Origin: Brachybacterium tyrofermentans
Lineage (GTDB): Bacteria; Actinomycetota; Actinomycetes; Actinomycetales; Dermabacteraceae
Length of the DNA stretch: 64,000 nt
Assembly (NCBI RefSeq): GCF_014897585.1
Contig: NZ_JABUXW010000020.1
Coordinates: 21,121-85,120, forward strand
Direction of reading: 5' to 3'
Shown here: in pieces, positions 42,469 to 50,722 of the stretch
How positions within the stretch are numbered: the stretch's first letter is position 1
How the letters are laid out: every line of letters begins with the position of its first letter
Made by a program: the position numbers and the translations under genes
Notes under the pieces: model-generated
The model's database searches: none
What the model was told of the DNA's origin: nothing
Seen by the model: the letters and a program-made list of their open reading frames with translations, nothing else

Positions 42469-42483
42469 ATGTAGGGTCGGGTC

Positions 42484-43467
42484 ATGCTCGATCCTCTCAA
42501 GCTCCGCGTGCTGCGCTCCGTCGTCGAGACCGGCAGCATCCGTGCCAGCGCCGAGGCGCTCGGCTACACCCCGTCGGCGGTCAGCCAGCACCTCACGAAC
42601 CTGCGTCGCGAGACCGGTCTCGAGCTGATCGAACGATCCGGGCGCGGCATCACCGTCACCGCCCACGCCCGGCTCATCGCCGCCGAAGCCGGACCGGCGC
42701 TCGACGCGCTCCGCGCACTCGAGCGCACCGTGAAGGATCTGCGATCCGGCCGCACCGGCACACTGCGCCTCGGCTACGCGACGTCGATCGCGGCGACCTG
42801 GATCCCCGAGCTCGCCCAGGACGTGCGGCGCACCTACCCCGACCTGGGGCTCGAGCTCGCTCTGAGAGACTGCAGCTGTGAGGATCTCGCCGAAGCCGGC
42901 ATGGACATCGTCGTCGGCGAGGGCACGGGCCCCATCGAATCCGTCGACTGGGAGATCCACGAGATCCTCGAGGAGGGGTACGTCGCGCTCGTGAGCGCGG
43001 GCCATCCGCTCGCGGCACGATCGACGATTCACCTCAAGGACCTGGCCGAGGAGTCCTGGGTGACCGACGACCCGATCGACTCGTTCTGGTTCGACCGCAT
43101 CGGCGCCGCCTGCCGAGCCGCCGGGTTCTCCCCGTGCGTCGATGTGAACCCCAATGACTTCCCCACCGTTCTCGGCTTCGTCGCCACGGGCGACTATGTG
43201 AGCGTGCAGCCCTCGGTGATCGCGCAGAACATGCGCCCCGACATCGTGGCGATCCCGCTGGCTCCACCGGCTCCACGCCGCCGGCTCCGGGTCCAGGTGC
43301 GCCGCACCATCGCCAGGAACCCGGCCGCGCAGCACATCGTCCAGAGGATCCACGCCGTCGCCGCCAAGCGCGCCGCCGAGATCCCGGGCGTCACGCATCT
43401 CCTCGAGACGGAGACCCGCCCCCGGGCTCAGGTCCGCAGCACCTCACCCGAGCCCGCCCAGATCTGA
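42484..43467 (+). CDS. LysR-family transcriptional regulator
   Basis: A 327-residue LTTR. The winged HTH is residues 1-60 (LKLRVLRSVVETGSIRASAEALGYTPSAVSQHLTNLRRETGLELIERSGRGITVT) and the effector domain begins with GTLRLGYATSIAATWIPELAQDVRRTYPDL. The C-terminus has an additional basic tail after the last barrel strand. Effector and regulon are unknown; the adjoining divergent gene is a small membrane protein. A leaderless -10 (TAGGGT, 42472-42477) supports the ATG at 42484. Confidence 0.93.
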   Translation: MLDPLKLRVLRSVVETGSIRASAEALGYTPSAVSQHLTNLRRETGLELIERSGRGITVTAHARLIAAEAGPALDALRALERTVKDLRSGRTGTLRLGYATSIAATWIPELAQDVRRTYPDLGLELALRDCSCEDLAEAGMDIVVGEGTGPIESVDWEIHEILEEGYVALVSAGHPLAARSTIHLKDLAEESWVTDDPIDSFWFDRIGAACRAAGFSPCVDVNPNDFPTVLGFVATGDYVSVQPSVIAQNMRPDIVAIPLAPPAPRRRLRVQVRRTIARNPAAQHIVQRIHAVAAKRAAEIPGVTHLLETETRPRAQVRSTSPEPAQI

Positions 43468-43562
43468 CCTCGGTCCCCGTCCGAGCCACCCACCAGGGGT
43501 GGACAATGGCGGGATGTCGCCCGCATCGCCGCAGCCGCCGCGGTGCCCGGAAGGAGAACCCC

Positions 43563-44087
43563 GTGAACGAGCTCAGCATCGACCAGCGCATCGCCGACCT
43601 CCCCGTCGCCGTGGACCTCACCGAGGACGCCGTGGTGCTCGAGGCCGACCTCTCCGGCACCGCCGAGCAGATCTGGGCGCACCTCACCGACCCGGAGCTC
43701 CTGGTCACCTGGTCCCCGATCGTCCCCGAGCGCGCGCTCACCGAGCCCGGACCGGTGCTGAGCCGTGAGAACCCCGAGGACGATCCGGTCTCCGTCGACG
43801 TCCTGGCCACCGCCGGCGAGCACGCCCTGACCCATCGCTGGGGCGACGACATCCTCGAGTGGCTGGTCGACGAGGCCCGGGTGACGCTCCTGATGAAGCT
43901 GACCGCACCGCAGTACGCGCCGACCTACATCGCCGGCTGGCGGGTGTGCCTCGGGGTGCTCGACGCGCGCCTCGACGGCGTCGACCAGGCCCGGATCGTG
44001 GGCAGGGACGCGCTCGAACACGGCTGGTCGCAGCTGCGCGACCGCTACGCCGAGGAGCTCGACCTGCCCGACCAGCCGGCCGTCTGA
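43563..44087 (+). CDS. SRPBCC (START/Bet v1-like, AHSA1-type) domain protein
   Basis: A 174-residue protein of the polyketide-cyclase/AHSA1 superfamily: AVVLEADLSGTAEQIWAHLTDPELLVTWSPIVPERALTEPGPV at the N-terminus, HRWGDDILEWLVDEARVTLLMKLTAPQYAPTYIAGWRVCLGVLDARLDG at the C-terminal strands and helix. Such folds bind hydrophobic ligands in a deep pocket. The GTG at 43563 is chosen because AAGGAGAA lies 6 nt upstream. No strong genomic clue to function; it stands 96 nt after the LysR gene. Confidence 0.82.
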   Translation: MNELSIDQRIADLPVAVDLTEDAVVLEADLSGTAEQIWAHLTDPELLVTWSPIVPERALTEPGPVLSRENPEDDPVSVDVLATAGEHALTHRWGDDILEWLVDEARVTLLMKLTAPQYAPTYIAGWRVCLGVLDARLDGVDQARIVGRDALEHGWSQLRDRYAEELDLPDQPAV

Positions 44088-44148
44088 CCCACCCGAGACC
44101 GCGACCCTGGCCCTGGCCCTGGTCTTGGCCTGCACAGCAGGGACCGGA

Positions 44149-44439
44149 TCAGCGCGCTTCGAGGTGCAGCTCGACCTCGATCTCGTCGCCCACCTCGACC
44201 TGTTCGGCGCGCTGCACCGCGACCTTCACGGGCACGAGATAGCCCCCGTTCCGCGGGAAGAGCGAGGTGGTGAAGTCGGTATCGCCGATGCGGACGGCGA
44301 CCGGGATGCAGCCCCAGCCGTACGTGGCCTCCCGGGCGATGGAGGCGATCGCGTCCGCCTCCTCCTCGGGCACGCGGGCGAACACGAATGGCGCGGGGCC
44401 GCGCCATTCGATCGTCGTCGCCGTGAAGAGGAGATCCAC
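44149..44439 (-). CDS. DUF1905-family protein
   Basis: A 96-residue protein resembling DUF1905: LLFTATTIEWRGPAPFVFARVPEEEADAIASIAREATYGWGCIPVAVRIGDTDFTTSLFPRNGGYLVPVKVAVQRAEQVEVGDEIEVELHLEAR. The fold is a small beta-barrel of unknown role, often found alone or fused to a YdeI-type domain. The start is the GTG at 44439, with TACGCT 6 nt before it on the minus strand; longer frames upstream are shadows. It is convergent with the SRPBCC gene. Confidence 0.85.
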   Translation of the reverse strand: MDLLFTATTIEWRGPAPFVFARVPEEEADAIASIAREATYGWGCIPVAVRIGDTDFTTSLFPRNGGYLVPVKVAVQRAEQVEVGDEIEVELHLEAR

Positions 44440-44445
44440 GCTCCG

Positions 44446-44451
44446 AGCGTA
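44446..44451 (-). promoter_or_regulatory. -10 hexamer, leaderless GTG start (DUF1905)
   Basis: Minus-strand TACGCT ends 6 nt before the GTG at 44439, showing the arrangement also applies to a GTG start. Confidence 0.45.
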
Positions 44452-44651
44452 GACCTCCCGCCGCGCGCCCTGCCACGCCCCAACCCGACCCGCACTGCCG
44501 CGACCCGCACCGCCCGTCCCGCCCCGCTCCAGGGACCTTCGCCCCTGCCAACCGGACCCCACGCGCCTACGATGGAGGTATCGGCGATGGCTTCGAGTTC
44601 GGGGGCACCGTCGTCGGTCACCCAGAGCCCCCGGGCGCAGGAGGCTGTGTG

Positions 44652-45656
44652 ATGGATGACGACGACCGCACCTCGGGAGCTCCCTTCCCCTATGACCCGG
44701 CCGACCGCCCGCTCGGGGTCCTCGTCGGGTTCGACGGCTCCGACCAGTCGATCCAGGCCCTGCACTACGCGGCGCGGGCCGCCCAGCGCCTCGACTGCCA
44801 CCTGACGGTGCTGACCGCGTACACGGAATCGTCGATGATCTACGCGAATCTCGCCTCCTTGCCCTCTCCCCCGGACGATGCCGTCCGCGAGACGGCGGCG
44901 CAGGGCGTGCTCGAGGGAGCGCGGGAGGAGCTGCGCGGCTATCCCGGCGAGGTCGACTTCTGCACCGCGGAGGGCGATGCCGCCGGAGCGCTAGTGCACC
45001 AGTCCTCGCGGGCGCAGCTCGCCGTCGTGGGCGCCCGCGGACGGGGTGGATTCGTCGGCCGCCTCCTGGGCTCGGTGTCCTCGGCGCTGCCCGCCCACGC
45101 CCATTGCCCCACGGTCGTCGTCCCGCGCCAGTATGAGATCGGCACCGGCGAAGGGGCCGCACGCTTCGCCCCGATCGCCGACGACGCACCTGTCGTGGTC
45201 GGGGTGGACCGCTCCGAGCGCAGCGATGTCGCGGCGCTCCTCGCGGCCCAGGCGGCGCACCAGCGCGGCGCGCCCCTACACCTGGTGATGACGATGCCGC
45301 CGCCGGAGTCGTGGGGCGTCTGGTACGCAGCGATGGTCCCCGAACAGTCCGTCATCGACCAGCAGCTCGAGCAGCTCACGGACGAGCTGGAGACCTTCGC
45401 AGGCCGACTGCGCGGTCACTTCCCCGGCTCGGTGATCACCTGCGAGGCCGAGCTGGCCGACCCCGCCACCCAGCTGCTGGACCACTCCTCCGGGGCGCAG
45501 CTGGTGGTCGTCGGCACCCGAGGCCACGGCCGGATCGCGAGCGCCCTGCTGGGATCGGTGTCGCGCTCCGTGCTGCAGCGCGCCGAGAGCCCCGTGATGG
45601 TGGTCCCGGACCTGGATCTCGAACGCATCGGGAACGGGTCTCTCCGGCCCCGCTGA
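44652..45656 (+). CDS. Universal stress protein, tandem UspA domains
   Basis: A 334-residue protein with two Usp modules, residues about 20-155 and 175-330. Each ends with the ATP-binding motif Gx2Gx9G(S/T): GARGRGGFVGRLLGSVS and GTRGHGRIASALLGSVS, so both halves should bind ATP, as in mycobacterial and streptomycete tandem UspA proteins linked to hypoxia and stress survival. An overlapping GTG one codon upstream is an alternative start; GCAGGAGG supplies the ribosome binding site. Monocistronic or cotranscribed with the metal cluster 20 nt downstream. Confidence 0.92.
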   Translation: MDDDDRTSGAPFPYDPADRPLGVLVGFDGSDQSIQALHYAARAAQRLDCHLTVLTAYTESSMIYANLASLPSPPDDAVRETAAQGVLEGAREELRGYPGEVDFCTAEGDAAGALVHQSSRAQLAVVGARGRGGFVGRLLGSVSSALPAHAHCPTVVVPRQYEIGTGEGAARFAPIADDAPVVVGVDRSERSDVAALLAAQAAHQRGAPLHLVMTMPPPESWGVWYAAMVPEQSVIDQQLEQLTDELETFAGRLRGHFPGSVITCEAELADPATQLLDHSSGAQLVVVGTRGHGRIASALLGSVSRSVLQRAESPVMVVPDLDLERIGNGSLRPR

Positions 45657-45676
45657 GAAGGGGCAGAATAGGAGTC

Positions 45677-46381
45677 GTGACCTCCAGCCGATCCCCCCTG
45701 CGCCTGCTGCGCGGGAGCGTCGCCGCGACGCTGGCCACCCTGGTCGCCCTGGGCGGTCACCTGGTGGGCGGCGGCGCGATGCCGTCGTGGCTCGGGATCG
45801 CGCTGCCGTGGTGGCTGTCCGTCGCGGCCTGCACGGTCCTGGCCGGCACCCGTTTCTCCCTGCCGCGGATGCTCACCGCCGTGCTGGCCAGCCAGGCCCT
45901 CTTCCACGGACTGTTCATGGCCGGCACGCCGAGTGATCCGTCCGTGCATCTCGTCGACCCGCCCGGTTCGCATCTCGGACACGGCGCCTCGCACTCCGGC
46001 GCCACACATTTCGGCACCTCAACCGCCGCAGACAGCCTCCCGCACGCCGAGCACGACGGGTCGCAGGGGGTGGGCCCTGCTGCCGAGCACGCCCTGCACG
46101 GCAGCGGCGGCGATCTGCAGATGCTCCTGTGGCACGTGATCGCCGCGGTGGTCACGGCCCTGGTGCTGCATCGTGGCGAGTCGATGGTCATGGGGTCCTT
46201 CGCCCTGGCCGCCCGGCTGCTCGACGTCCTTGCTCGGCGTCGGGTGCCGTCGTCGGCCCCGGCCCTCGTGCTGCCCGCCCCGGCGCGGGTCCTGCCCGTC
46301 GCCGTCCCGGTGCGCCCACGTCGGCGCGCCGTCCTCTCGCCCCAGCTGCGGCGCGGTCCGCCCCTGGTCCTGGCCGCCTGA
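45677..46381 (+). CDS. His-rich multi-pass membrane protein of the copper cluster
   Basis: A 234-residue membrane protein not matched to a named family. Hydrophobic segments occur at about residues 13-33, 38-56, 60-80 and 150-170. The extracytoplasmic loop between helices 3 and 4 is rich in histidine (HLVDPPGSHLGHGASHSGATHF, then HAEHDG and EHALHG), and the C-terminal tail is Arg/Pro-rich. GTG start follows ATAGGAGTC. Its position directly before the PCu(A)C chaperone and DyP peroxidase suggests copper or other metal handling at the membrane, by context only. Confidence 0.65.
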   Translation: MTSSRSPLRLLRGSVAATLATLVALGGHLVGGGAMPSWLGIALPWWLSVAACTVLAGTRFSLPRMLTAVLASQALFHGLFMAGTPSDPSVHLVDPPGSHLGHGASHSGATHFGTSTAADSLPHAEHDGSQGVGPAAEHALHGSGGDLQMLLWHVIAAVVTALVLHRGESMVMGSFALAARLLDVLARRRVPSSAPALVLPAPARVLPVAVPVRPRRRAVLSPQLRRGPPLVLAA

Positions 46382-46532
46382 GCCCCGCCGACGCCCCGCG
46401 TCGCCGCTTAGACGGCCCTTCGGTCGATCACCCGGCCCCGGCTCCTTCGCCCGGGTCGGTTCCCCGCCCTCCAGCCCGCCCACGCCCCGGCGTGCCCGCG
46501 GCCGCTCCCGCGCCCTTCCGAGAGGACCCCTC

Positions 46533-47207
46533 ATGTTCCGCATCTCCCGTACCACCAGCACCACTCGCACCACCCGCATCCCTGCCCGCTCCGTCGTGCT
46601 GCCCCGTCGCGCGGCCCTCGCCTCCCTGCTCGCGCTCCCCCTGGCTGCCTGCAGCGCAGGGGCCGACGGCGGCTCGGCCGCCTCCGATGAGGGGGCCGGC
46701 GCCGCTTCGGACGGGGGCGCCGCCGCGGGGTCGGGCGCGATCTCGGTCACGGACCCCTGGGTGAAAGCCGCCGACGAGGGCATGACCGCCGCTTTCGGCA
46801 CCATCACCAACGGCACGGACGCCGACCTCGTGCTGACCGCGGTCACCACGCCCGCGACCGACATGGTGCAGCTGCACGAGACCACCTCCGACGGCTCCGG
46901 CGGGATGAGCATGCAGGAGAAGGACGGCGGCTTCCCCCTGCCCGCCGGGGAAGACCTCGTGCTCGAGCCCGGCGGCGACCACATCATGCTCATGGACCTC
47001 CCCAAGCCGCTTCAGCCCGGTGACACGCTCGAGCTGACCCTGGTGTTCTCCGAGGGCACCGAGCACCCCTTCACCGCGACAGTCAAGGACTTCTCCGGGG
47101 CCCAGGAGCACTACGCGCCCGGTGAGGACGACGAGGAGGAGGCTGACCACGAAGGCATGTCGGGCATGGCCTCCGACGGCGGCGGCGAGCACGAGGGGCA
47201 CAAGTGA
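46533..47207 (+). CDS. PCu(A)C copper chaperone lipoprotein
   Basis: A 224-residue exported copper chaperone. The signal (PRRAALASLLALPLAAC) ends in a lipobox; a Gly/Ser/Ala linker follows, then the PCu(A)C domain (ISVTDPWVKAADEGMTAAFGTITNGTD...). The Cu(I) site H(M)x10Mx21HxM is present: His115 in MVQLHETT, Met in GGMSMQ, His150 with two Met in GDHIMLMDL. A His/Met/Asp tail (HEGMSGMASDGGGEHEGHK) adds metal ligands. These proteins deliver copper to cytochrome oxidase or other cuproenzymes. Its stop overlaps the DyP start (GTGA). Confidence 0.92.
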   Translation: MFRISRTTSTTRTTRIPARSVVLPRRAALASLLALPLAACSAGADGGSAASDEGAGAASDGGAAAGSGAISVTDPWVKAADEGMTAAFGTITNGTDADLVLTAVTTPATDMVQLHETTSDGSGGMSMQEKDGGFPLPAGEDLVLEPGGDHIMLMDLPKPLQPGDTLELTLVFSEGTEHPFTATVKDFSGAQEHYAPGEDDEEEADHEGMSGMASDGGGEHEGHK

Positions 47208-48460
47208 CCTCCTCGGCGCAGGGACCCTCGCGCCCGGGCAGGCGGCAGCTGCTGCGGGCGGGCACCGCCGGCGCCGGGGTGCTCGGTGTCGGCGCGGCTG
47301 CGATCGGTCTGGACCGGGCGGTGCGGGATGGTCCGCCGGCGAGCGCATCGCCCGGAGCGGTGGCGGTGGCGGAACCGGCGCCGCAGGGCGGTGCCTCCGT
47401 GCCGTTCTACGGCGCCCACCAGGCCGGGGTCGAGACACCCGCCCCCGCCTCGGCGACGTTCCTCGCACTCGACCTGCACGACGAGGTGGACCGGGAGGGC
47501 ATCCTGCGGCTGCTGCGCCTGCTGACGGATGACGCCGCGCGCCTCACGCAGGGTCGCGCGGCCCTCGCGGACACCGAACCGGAGCTGGCCGCCGAACCGG
47601 CCTCGCTGACCGTCACGGTGGGCTTCGGCCCGCGGCTGCTGGAGAGGGCTCAGCGAGAGGCGCCCAGCTGGCTCGCCCCGCTGCCGGCCTTCGAGATCGA
47701 CGAGCTCGACGAGCAGTTCACCGACGGGGACCTGCTGCTGCAGATCGCCGCCGAGGATCCGCTGACCGTGTCCCATGCGGCACGGATGCTGCTCAAGGAT
47801 GCCCGGTCCTTCACCAGGGTGCGCTGGGTGCAGCGGGGGTTCCGCCGGTCCCCCGGCGTCCAGGCCCCGGGCACCACGATGCGGAACCTGTTCGGGCAGG
47901 TCGACGGCAGCGCGAACCCGCAGCTGGGCGGCGAGCACTTCGCGAAGGTGGTGTGGATCGACGAGGGCCCCTTCGCCGGCGGCACGTCGATGGTGATCCG
48001 GAGGATCCGGATGGACATGGACGGCTGGGACGAGGCCGATCGCACCGCCCGCGAGCAGGCCGCCGGGACCCGGCTGGGCGACGGGGCACCGCTGAGCGGC
48101 GGCACCGAGTTCTCGCACGCCGACTTCGAGAAGGTCTCCGCCCACGGCTTCGCCGTGATCCCCGAGTTCGCGCACATGCGTCGCGCTCGCGGGGTCGACG
48201 ACGGGGAGCATCAGGAGATCTACCGTCGGCCGTACAACTACGACGTGGCCCCGCCGGCGGGGTCCTCGGCGATCTCGGAGTCGGGGCAGCTGTTCGTCGC
48301 GTTCCAGGCGGACCTGGCCGGGCAGTTCCTCCCGATCCAGCGACGCCTCGCCGAGCTGGACCTGCTCAACGAGTGGACCACCCCCATCGGCTCAGCCGTG
48401 TTCGCGATCCCGCCGGGCTGCGCCGAGGGCGAGTACCTGGGGCAGTCCGTGCTCGAGTAG
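47204..48460 (+). CDS. Tat-exported DyP-type haem peroxidase
   Basis: A 418-residue dye-decolourising peroxidase of the EfeB/A-type group. The Tat signal (RRQLLRAGTAGAGVLGVGAAAI) is at the N-terminus. The GxxDG motif with the distal Asp is GQVDG (Asp234), and the proximal His region is in SHADFEKVSAHGFAVIPEFAHMRR; WIDEGPFAGGTSMVIRRIRMD and GQLFVAFQADLAGQFLPIQRRLAELDLLNEWTTPIGSAVFAIP are typical. Such enzymes oxidise substrates with peroxide and in EfeUOB act as deferrochelatase. Here the partner is a copper chaperone, not EfeUO. GTG start overlaps the preceding stop. Confidence 0.93.
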   Translation: MTSSAQGPSRPGRRQLLRAGTAGAGVLGVGAAAIGLDRAVRDGPPASASPGAVAVAEPAPQGGASVPFYGAHQAGVETPAPASATFLALDLHDEVDREGILRLLRLLTDDAARLTQGRAALADTEPELAAEPASLTVTVGFGPRLLERAQREAPSWLAPLPAFEIDELDEQFTDGDLLLQIAAEDPLTVSHAARMLLKDARSFTRVRWVQRGFRRSPGVQAPGTTMRNLFGQVDGSANPQLGGEHFAKVVWIDEGPFAGGTSMVIRRIRMDMDGWDEADRTAREQAAGTRLGDGAPLSGGTEFSHADFEKVSAHGFAVIPEFAHMRRARGVDDGEHQEIYRRPYNYDVAPPAGSSAISESGQLFVAFQADLAGQFLPIQRRLAELDLLNEWTTPIGSAVFAIPPGCAEGEYLGQSVLE

Positions 48461-48530
48461 TCGCACCCGGGCTGCCGGTCCCAATGCCCGTCCACGGCCC
48501 CCGGCTGTCGGTCGCCCGCCGGATCGCAGA

Positions 48531-48580
48531 CGCCAGTGCACGCTGGGCTTCCCCACGTGGAGGCACAGCGCGCACTGGCG
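48531..48580. repeat. Palindromic repeat family B, copy 3
   Basis: Same 50-bp plan as the other two: 15-nt arms (CGCCAGTGCACGCTG at 48531-48545, complement at 48566-48580 with one mismatch) around a 20-nt centre in which GCTTCC faces GGAGGC. This copy lies between two genes read in the same direction, after the DyP gene. Confidence 0.7.
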
Positions 48581-48702
48581 GCACTGTCGCGGGCAGCGGA
48601 CGCGGACGGTGGCGGGCTGTGGGCGCGGGACTGTGGGCGCCGGCGGTGGCGGGCTGTGGGCACGGGCGGTGGGCACCGGCGGTGGCAACCGGTGGCGCAC
48701 CG

Positions 48703-48731
48703 CTGACGCCTCGTCGGCCTGCTCGTATGCT
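48703..48731 (+). promoter_or_regulatory. Promoter of the FGGY kinase gene
   Basis: CTGACG and TATGCT are separated by 17 nt, a close fit to a housekeeping sigma promoter. The leader to the ATG is about 70 nt and contains an AGGAGA ribosome binding site. Confidence 0.6.
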
Positions 48732-48805
48732 GGTCCGACGCCGCACGCTCTCGCATCGGTGCTCGACGGAGCGCAGGCGACTCATCCGAACCGCAGGAGA
48801 CAGCC

Positions 48806-50293
48806 ATGCCTCGCTTCAACATTTCCGCCGACGACGCCCAGGGACCTCTGGTCGTCGGGATCGACATCGGCTCCGGCGGCACCCGTGCCGCCGTGTACGA
48901 CGTCAGCGGACGCGAGGTCGGCACGCGCCATCACAAGGAAGCGCACTCCTTCACCGTCGCCGACGACGGCACCAGCACGATCGACGCCGACCAGATCGTC
49001 CAGGAGATCCGCGACGCGCTGGCCGTGGTGCTCGACGGCGAGCTGCCCGGCGAGGTGCGCGGCATCGGCTTCGACACCTTCGCCTCCTCGCTCGTGGCGG
49101 TCGACGAGGCCGGCGCCGCGATCACCCCCTGCATCACCTACGCCGATACCCGCTGCCACGCCCAGGTCGATGCCCTCGCCGCGACGCTCGACGTCGCGGA
49201 CCTGCACGAGCGCACCGGCGCCCGCCTGCACTCCTCGTACACCGCACCCCGCCTGACCTGGCTGCGCGAGGCCCACCCCGAGGTGTTCTCCCGCACCGAC
49301 CGCTTCATGGCGCTCGGCGAGTACGTGGCCCTCAAGCTGCTGGGCACGCCCGCTCTGGGCACGGCGTCGGCCGCCTGGTCCGGCATGATCGATCGCCGCA
49401 CCGGTGAGTACATCCCCGAGCTGCTCGAGGCCGTGGGCGTGGACCTGTCGATGATGGGTGAGTCACTGGATCCCTCCGACGCCCTGCCGATCTCCGGCAC
49501 GCCGCTCGCCGCCGAGTTCCCGCAGCTCGAGGGCGCCGTGTGGCTGCCCGTGATCGGCGACGGCCTCGCCGCGAACCTCGGCATCGGGGCGCTCGGTGCG
49601 GGCACCTGGGGCATCTCCACCGCCACCTCCGGCGCGATCCGCCAGCTCCTGGACACCGAGATCCCCGCCCTCCCCAGCGGCCTGTGGGCCTACCGCTTCG
49701 ACGCGCGGCGCACCCTCGTCGGCTCCGCGATGAGCGACTGCGGGCGCGTGCTGGACTGGGCGCGCAACGAGCTCGACATCCCCTTCGAGATCGCCGAGAC
49801 CGACACGAAGTCCCTGTTCTCCGCCGCCCCGACAGCGGGAACCCCGCTGGTCGTCCCGTTCTTCTCGGGCGAGCGCGGCACCAAGTGGCGCGGCTCCTCG
49901 CGGGCGCTGTTCGCGAACGTGGGCGCCTCCACCACCGCCGAGGACATGCTGCGCGGCGCGATGGAGGGCGTGGCCCTGTCGTTCCTGCGCATCGCCGACC
50001 AGATGCGCGAGGCCGGCGGCGACCCCGAGCGGATCGTGCTCTCCGGCGGCATGACCGAGGCGATCCCCGCCTGGCTGCACCTGCTCTCCGACGCCCTCGG
50101 CGCGCCGATCGACCACGTCGCGGTGTCCCGCTCCACGATGCGCGGCTCCGCCGTGATGGCCCTCGAGCAGGCCTCCCCCGACACGAGGGTCGCCGAGGTG
50201 CCCGTGCTCCGCCGCGTCGAGCCCGTCGCCGCGCACACCGAGTACTACCGGGAGCGTCTCGAGCGCTTCGAGAAGCTCGCCGACCTCGCCTGA
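48806..50293 (+). CDS. FGGY-family carbohydrate kinase (gluconokinase-like)
   Basis: A 495-residue sugar kinase. The phosphate-binding loop VVGIDIGSGGTRAAVYDVSGREV, the acidic GFDTFASSLVAVDEAG, the catalytic-domain GDGLAANLGIGALGAGTWGISTATSGAIR and the adenosine motif RIVLSGGMTEAIPAWLHLLSDALG identify FGGY kinases. The pattern is closest to gluconate kinases and their relatives, but xylulose or another polyol is possible. It lies near, but not with, the glucuronate genes. Length is standard for the family. Confidence 0.85.
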   Translation: MPRFNISADDAQGPLVVGIDIGSGGTRAAVYDVSGREVGTRHHKEAHSFTVADDGTSTIDADQIVQEIRDALAVVLDGELPGEVRGIGFDTFASSLVAVDEAGAAITPCITYADTRCHAQVDALAATLDVADLHERTGARLHSSYTAPRLTWLREAHPEVFSRTDRFMALGEYVALKLLGTPALGTASAAWSGMIDRRTGEYIPELLEAVGVDLSMMGESLDPSDALPISGTPLAAEFPQLEGAVWLPVIGDGLAANLGIGALGAGTWGISTATSGAIRQLLDTEIPALPSGLWAYRFDARRTLVGSAMSDCGRVLDWARNELDIPFEIAETDTKSLFSAAPTAGTPLVVPFFSGERGTKWRGSSRALFANVGASTTAEDMLRGAMEGVALSFLRIADQMREAGGDPERIVLSGGMTEAIPAWLHLLSDALGAPIDHVAVSRSTMRGSAVMALEQASPDTRVAEVPVLRRVEPVAAHTEYYRERLERFEKLADLA

Positions 50294-50484
50294 GGCCCGA
50301 CAGGCCGTGCGCATGGCCGAGCGGCCGCGCGGCCTGGTGACGGTGCGACCGTGCGACCGCGCGCCCTCGCGCCCTCACGCCCTCACGCCCTAGCGACCGC
50401 ACGACCTCGCAGGCGCCCCACAGCGGACAGCTGATCCTCCCGGCACCGATCCGGTGCGCTGAGCCTACTTCGCCGGGTCCGGCC

Positions 50485-50544
50485 GTCGAACCTGCGTGGC
50501 GTGTCGGTGAGAGCCGCCTCAACGACACACCATGCAGGCTCGAC
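50485..50544. repeat. Palindromic repeat family D, copy 2
   Basis: 60-bp element in opposite orientation to 26136-26195 and of identical length. Outer arms GTCGAACCTGC/GCAGGCTCGAC have one G-T type mismatch. The two copies differ in a 4-base block on each arm (TGGT/GCCA here, CCAC/ATGG there, read in the same direction), which preserves pairing. Confidence 0.85.
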
Positions 50545-50559
50545 TGCTCCGACGGCCCC

Positions 50560-50613
50560 GACGGCAGCGACAGCAGCGACAGCAGCGACAGCAGCGACAG
50601 CAGCGACGGCAGC
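50560..50613. repeat. 9-bp tandem array, six units
   Basis: GACAGCAGC repeated six times (first and last units read GACGGCAGC), 15 nt beyond the family-D palindrome and about 75 nt before the next promoter. It is intergenic. Confidence 0.9.
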
Positions 50614-50687
50614 CTGCCCTCCCGGCCCCGTCGCCGTTCCCGCGTGCATCCTTTAGGAGGAACCCGCTCAGTTCATCCTTCGTGATC

Positions 50688-50716
50688 TGGCTGTCACCTG
50701 CACGGATATCTAGCAT
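50688..50716 (+). promoter_or_regulatory. Promoter of the CPBP-kinase-regulator operon
   Basis: TGGCTG and TAGCAT are 17 nt apart, and TAGCAT is 6 nt from the ATG at 50723. The transcript would be leaderless and this fixes the start of the CPBP gene upstream of the alternative GTG at 50765. Confidence 0.55.
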
Positions 50717-50722
50717 TGAGGC

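Larger units (their letters stand above)
48461..48805. other. Gene-free interval with palindrome and promoter
   Basis: The 345 nt between the DyP and kinase genes contain family-B palindrome copy 3, imperfect GCGGGCTGTGGGC repeats (about 48610-48690) and a promoter. No gene is supported. Confidence 0.65.
50294..50722. other. Gene-free interval with palindrome, array and promoter
   Basis: The 429 nt between the FGGY kinase and CPBP genes contain short CGACCG-type direct repeats (about 50340-50405), family-D palindrome copy 2, a 9-bp array and the CPBP promoter. No gene is supported. Confidence 0.7.
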
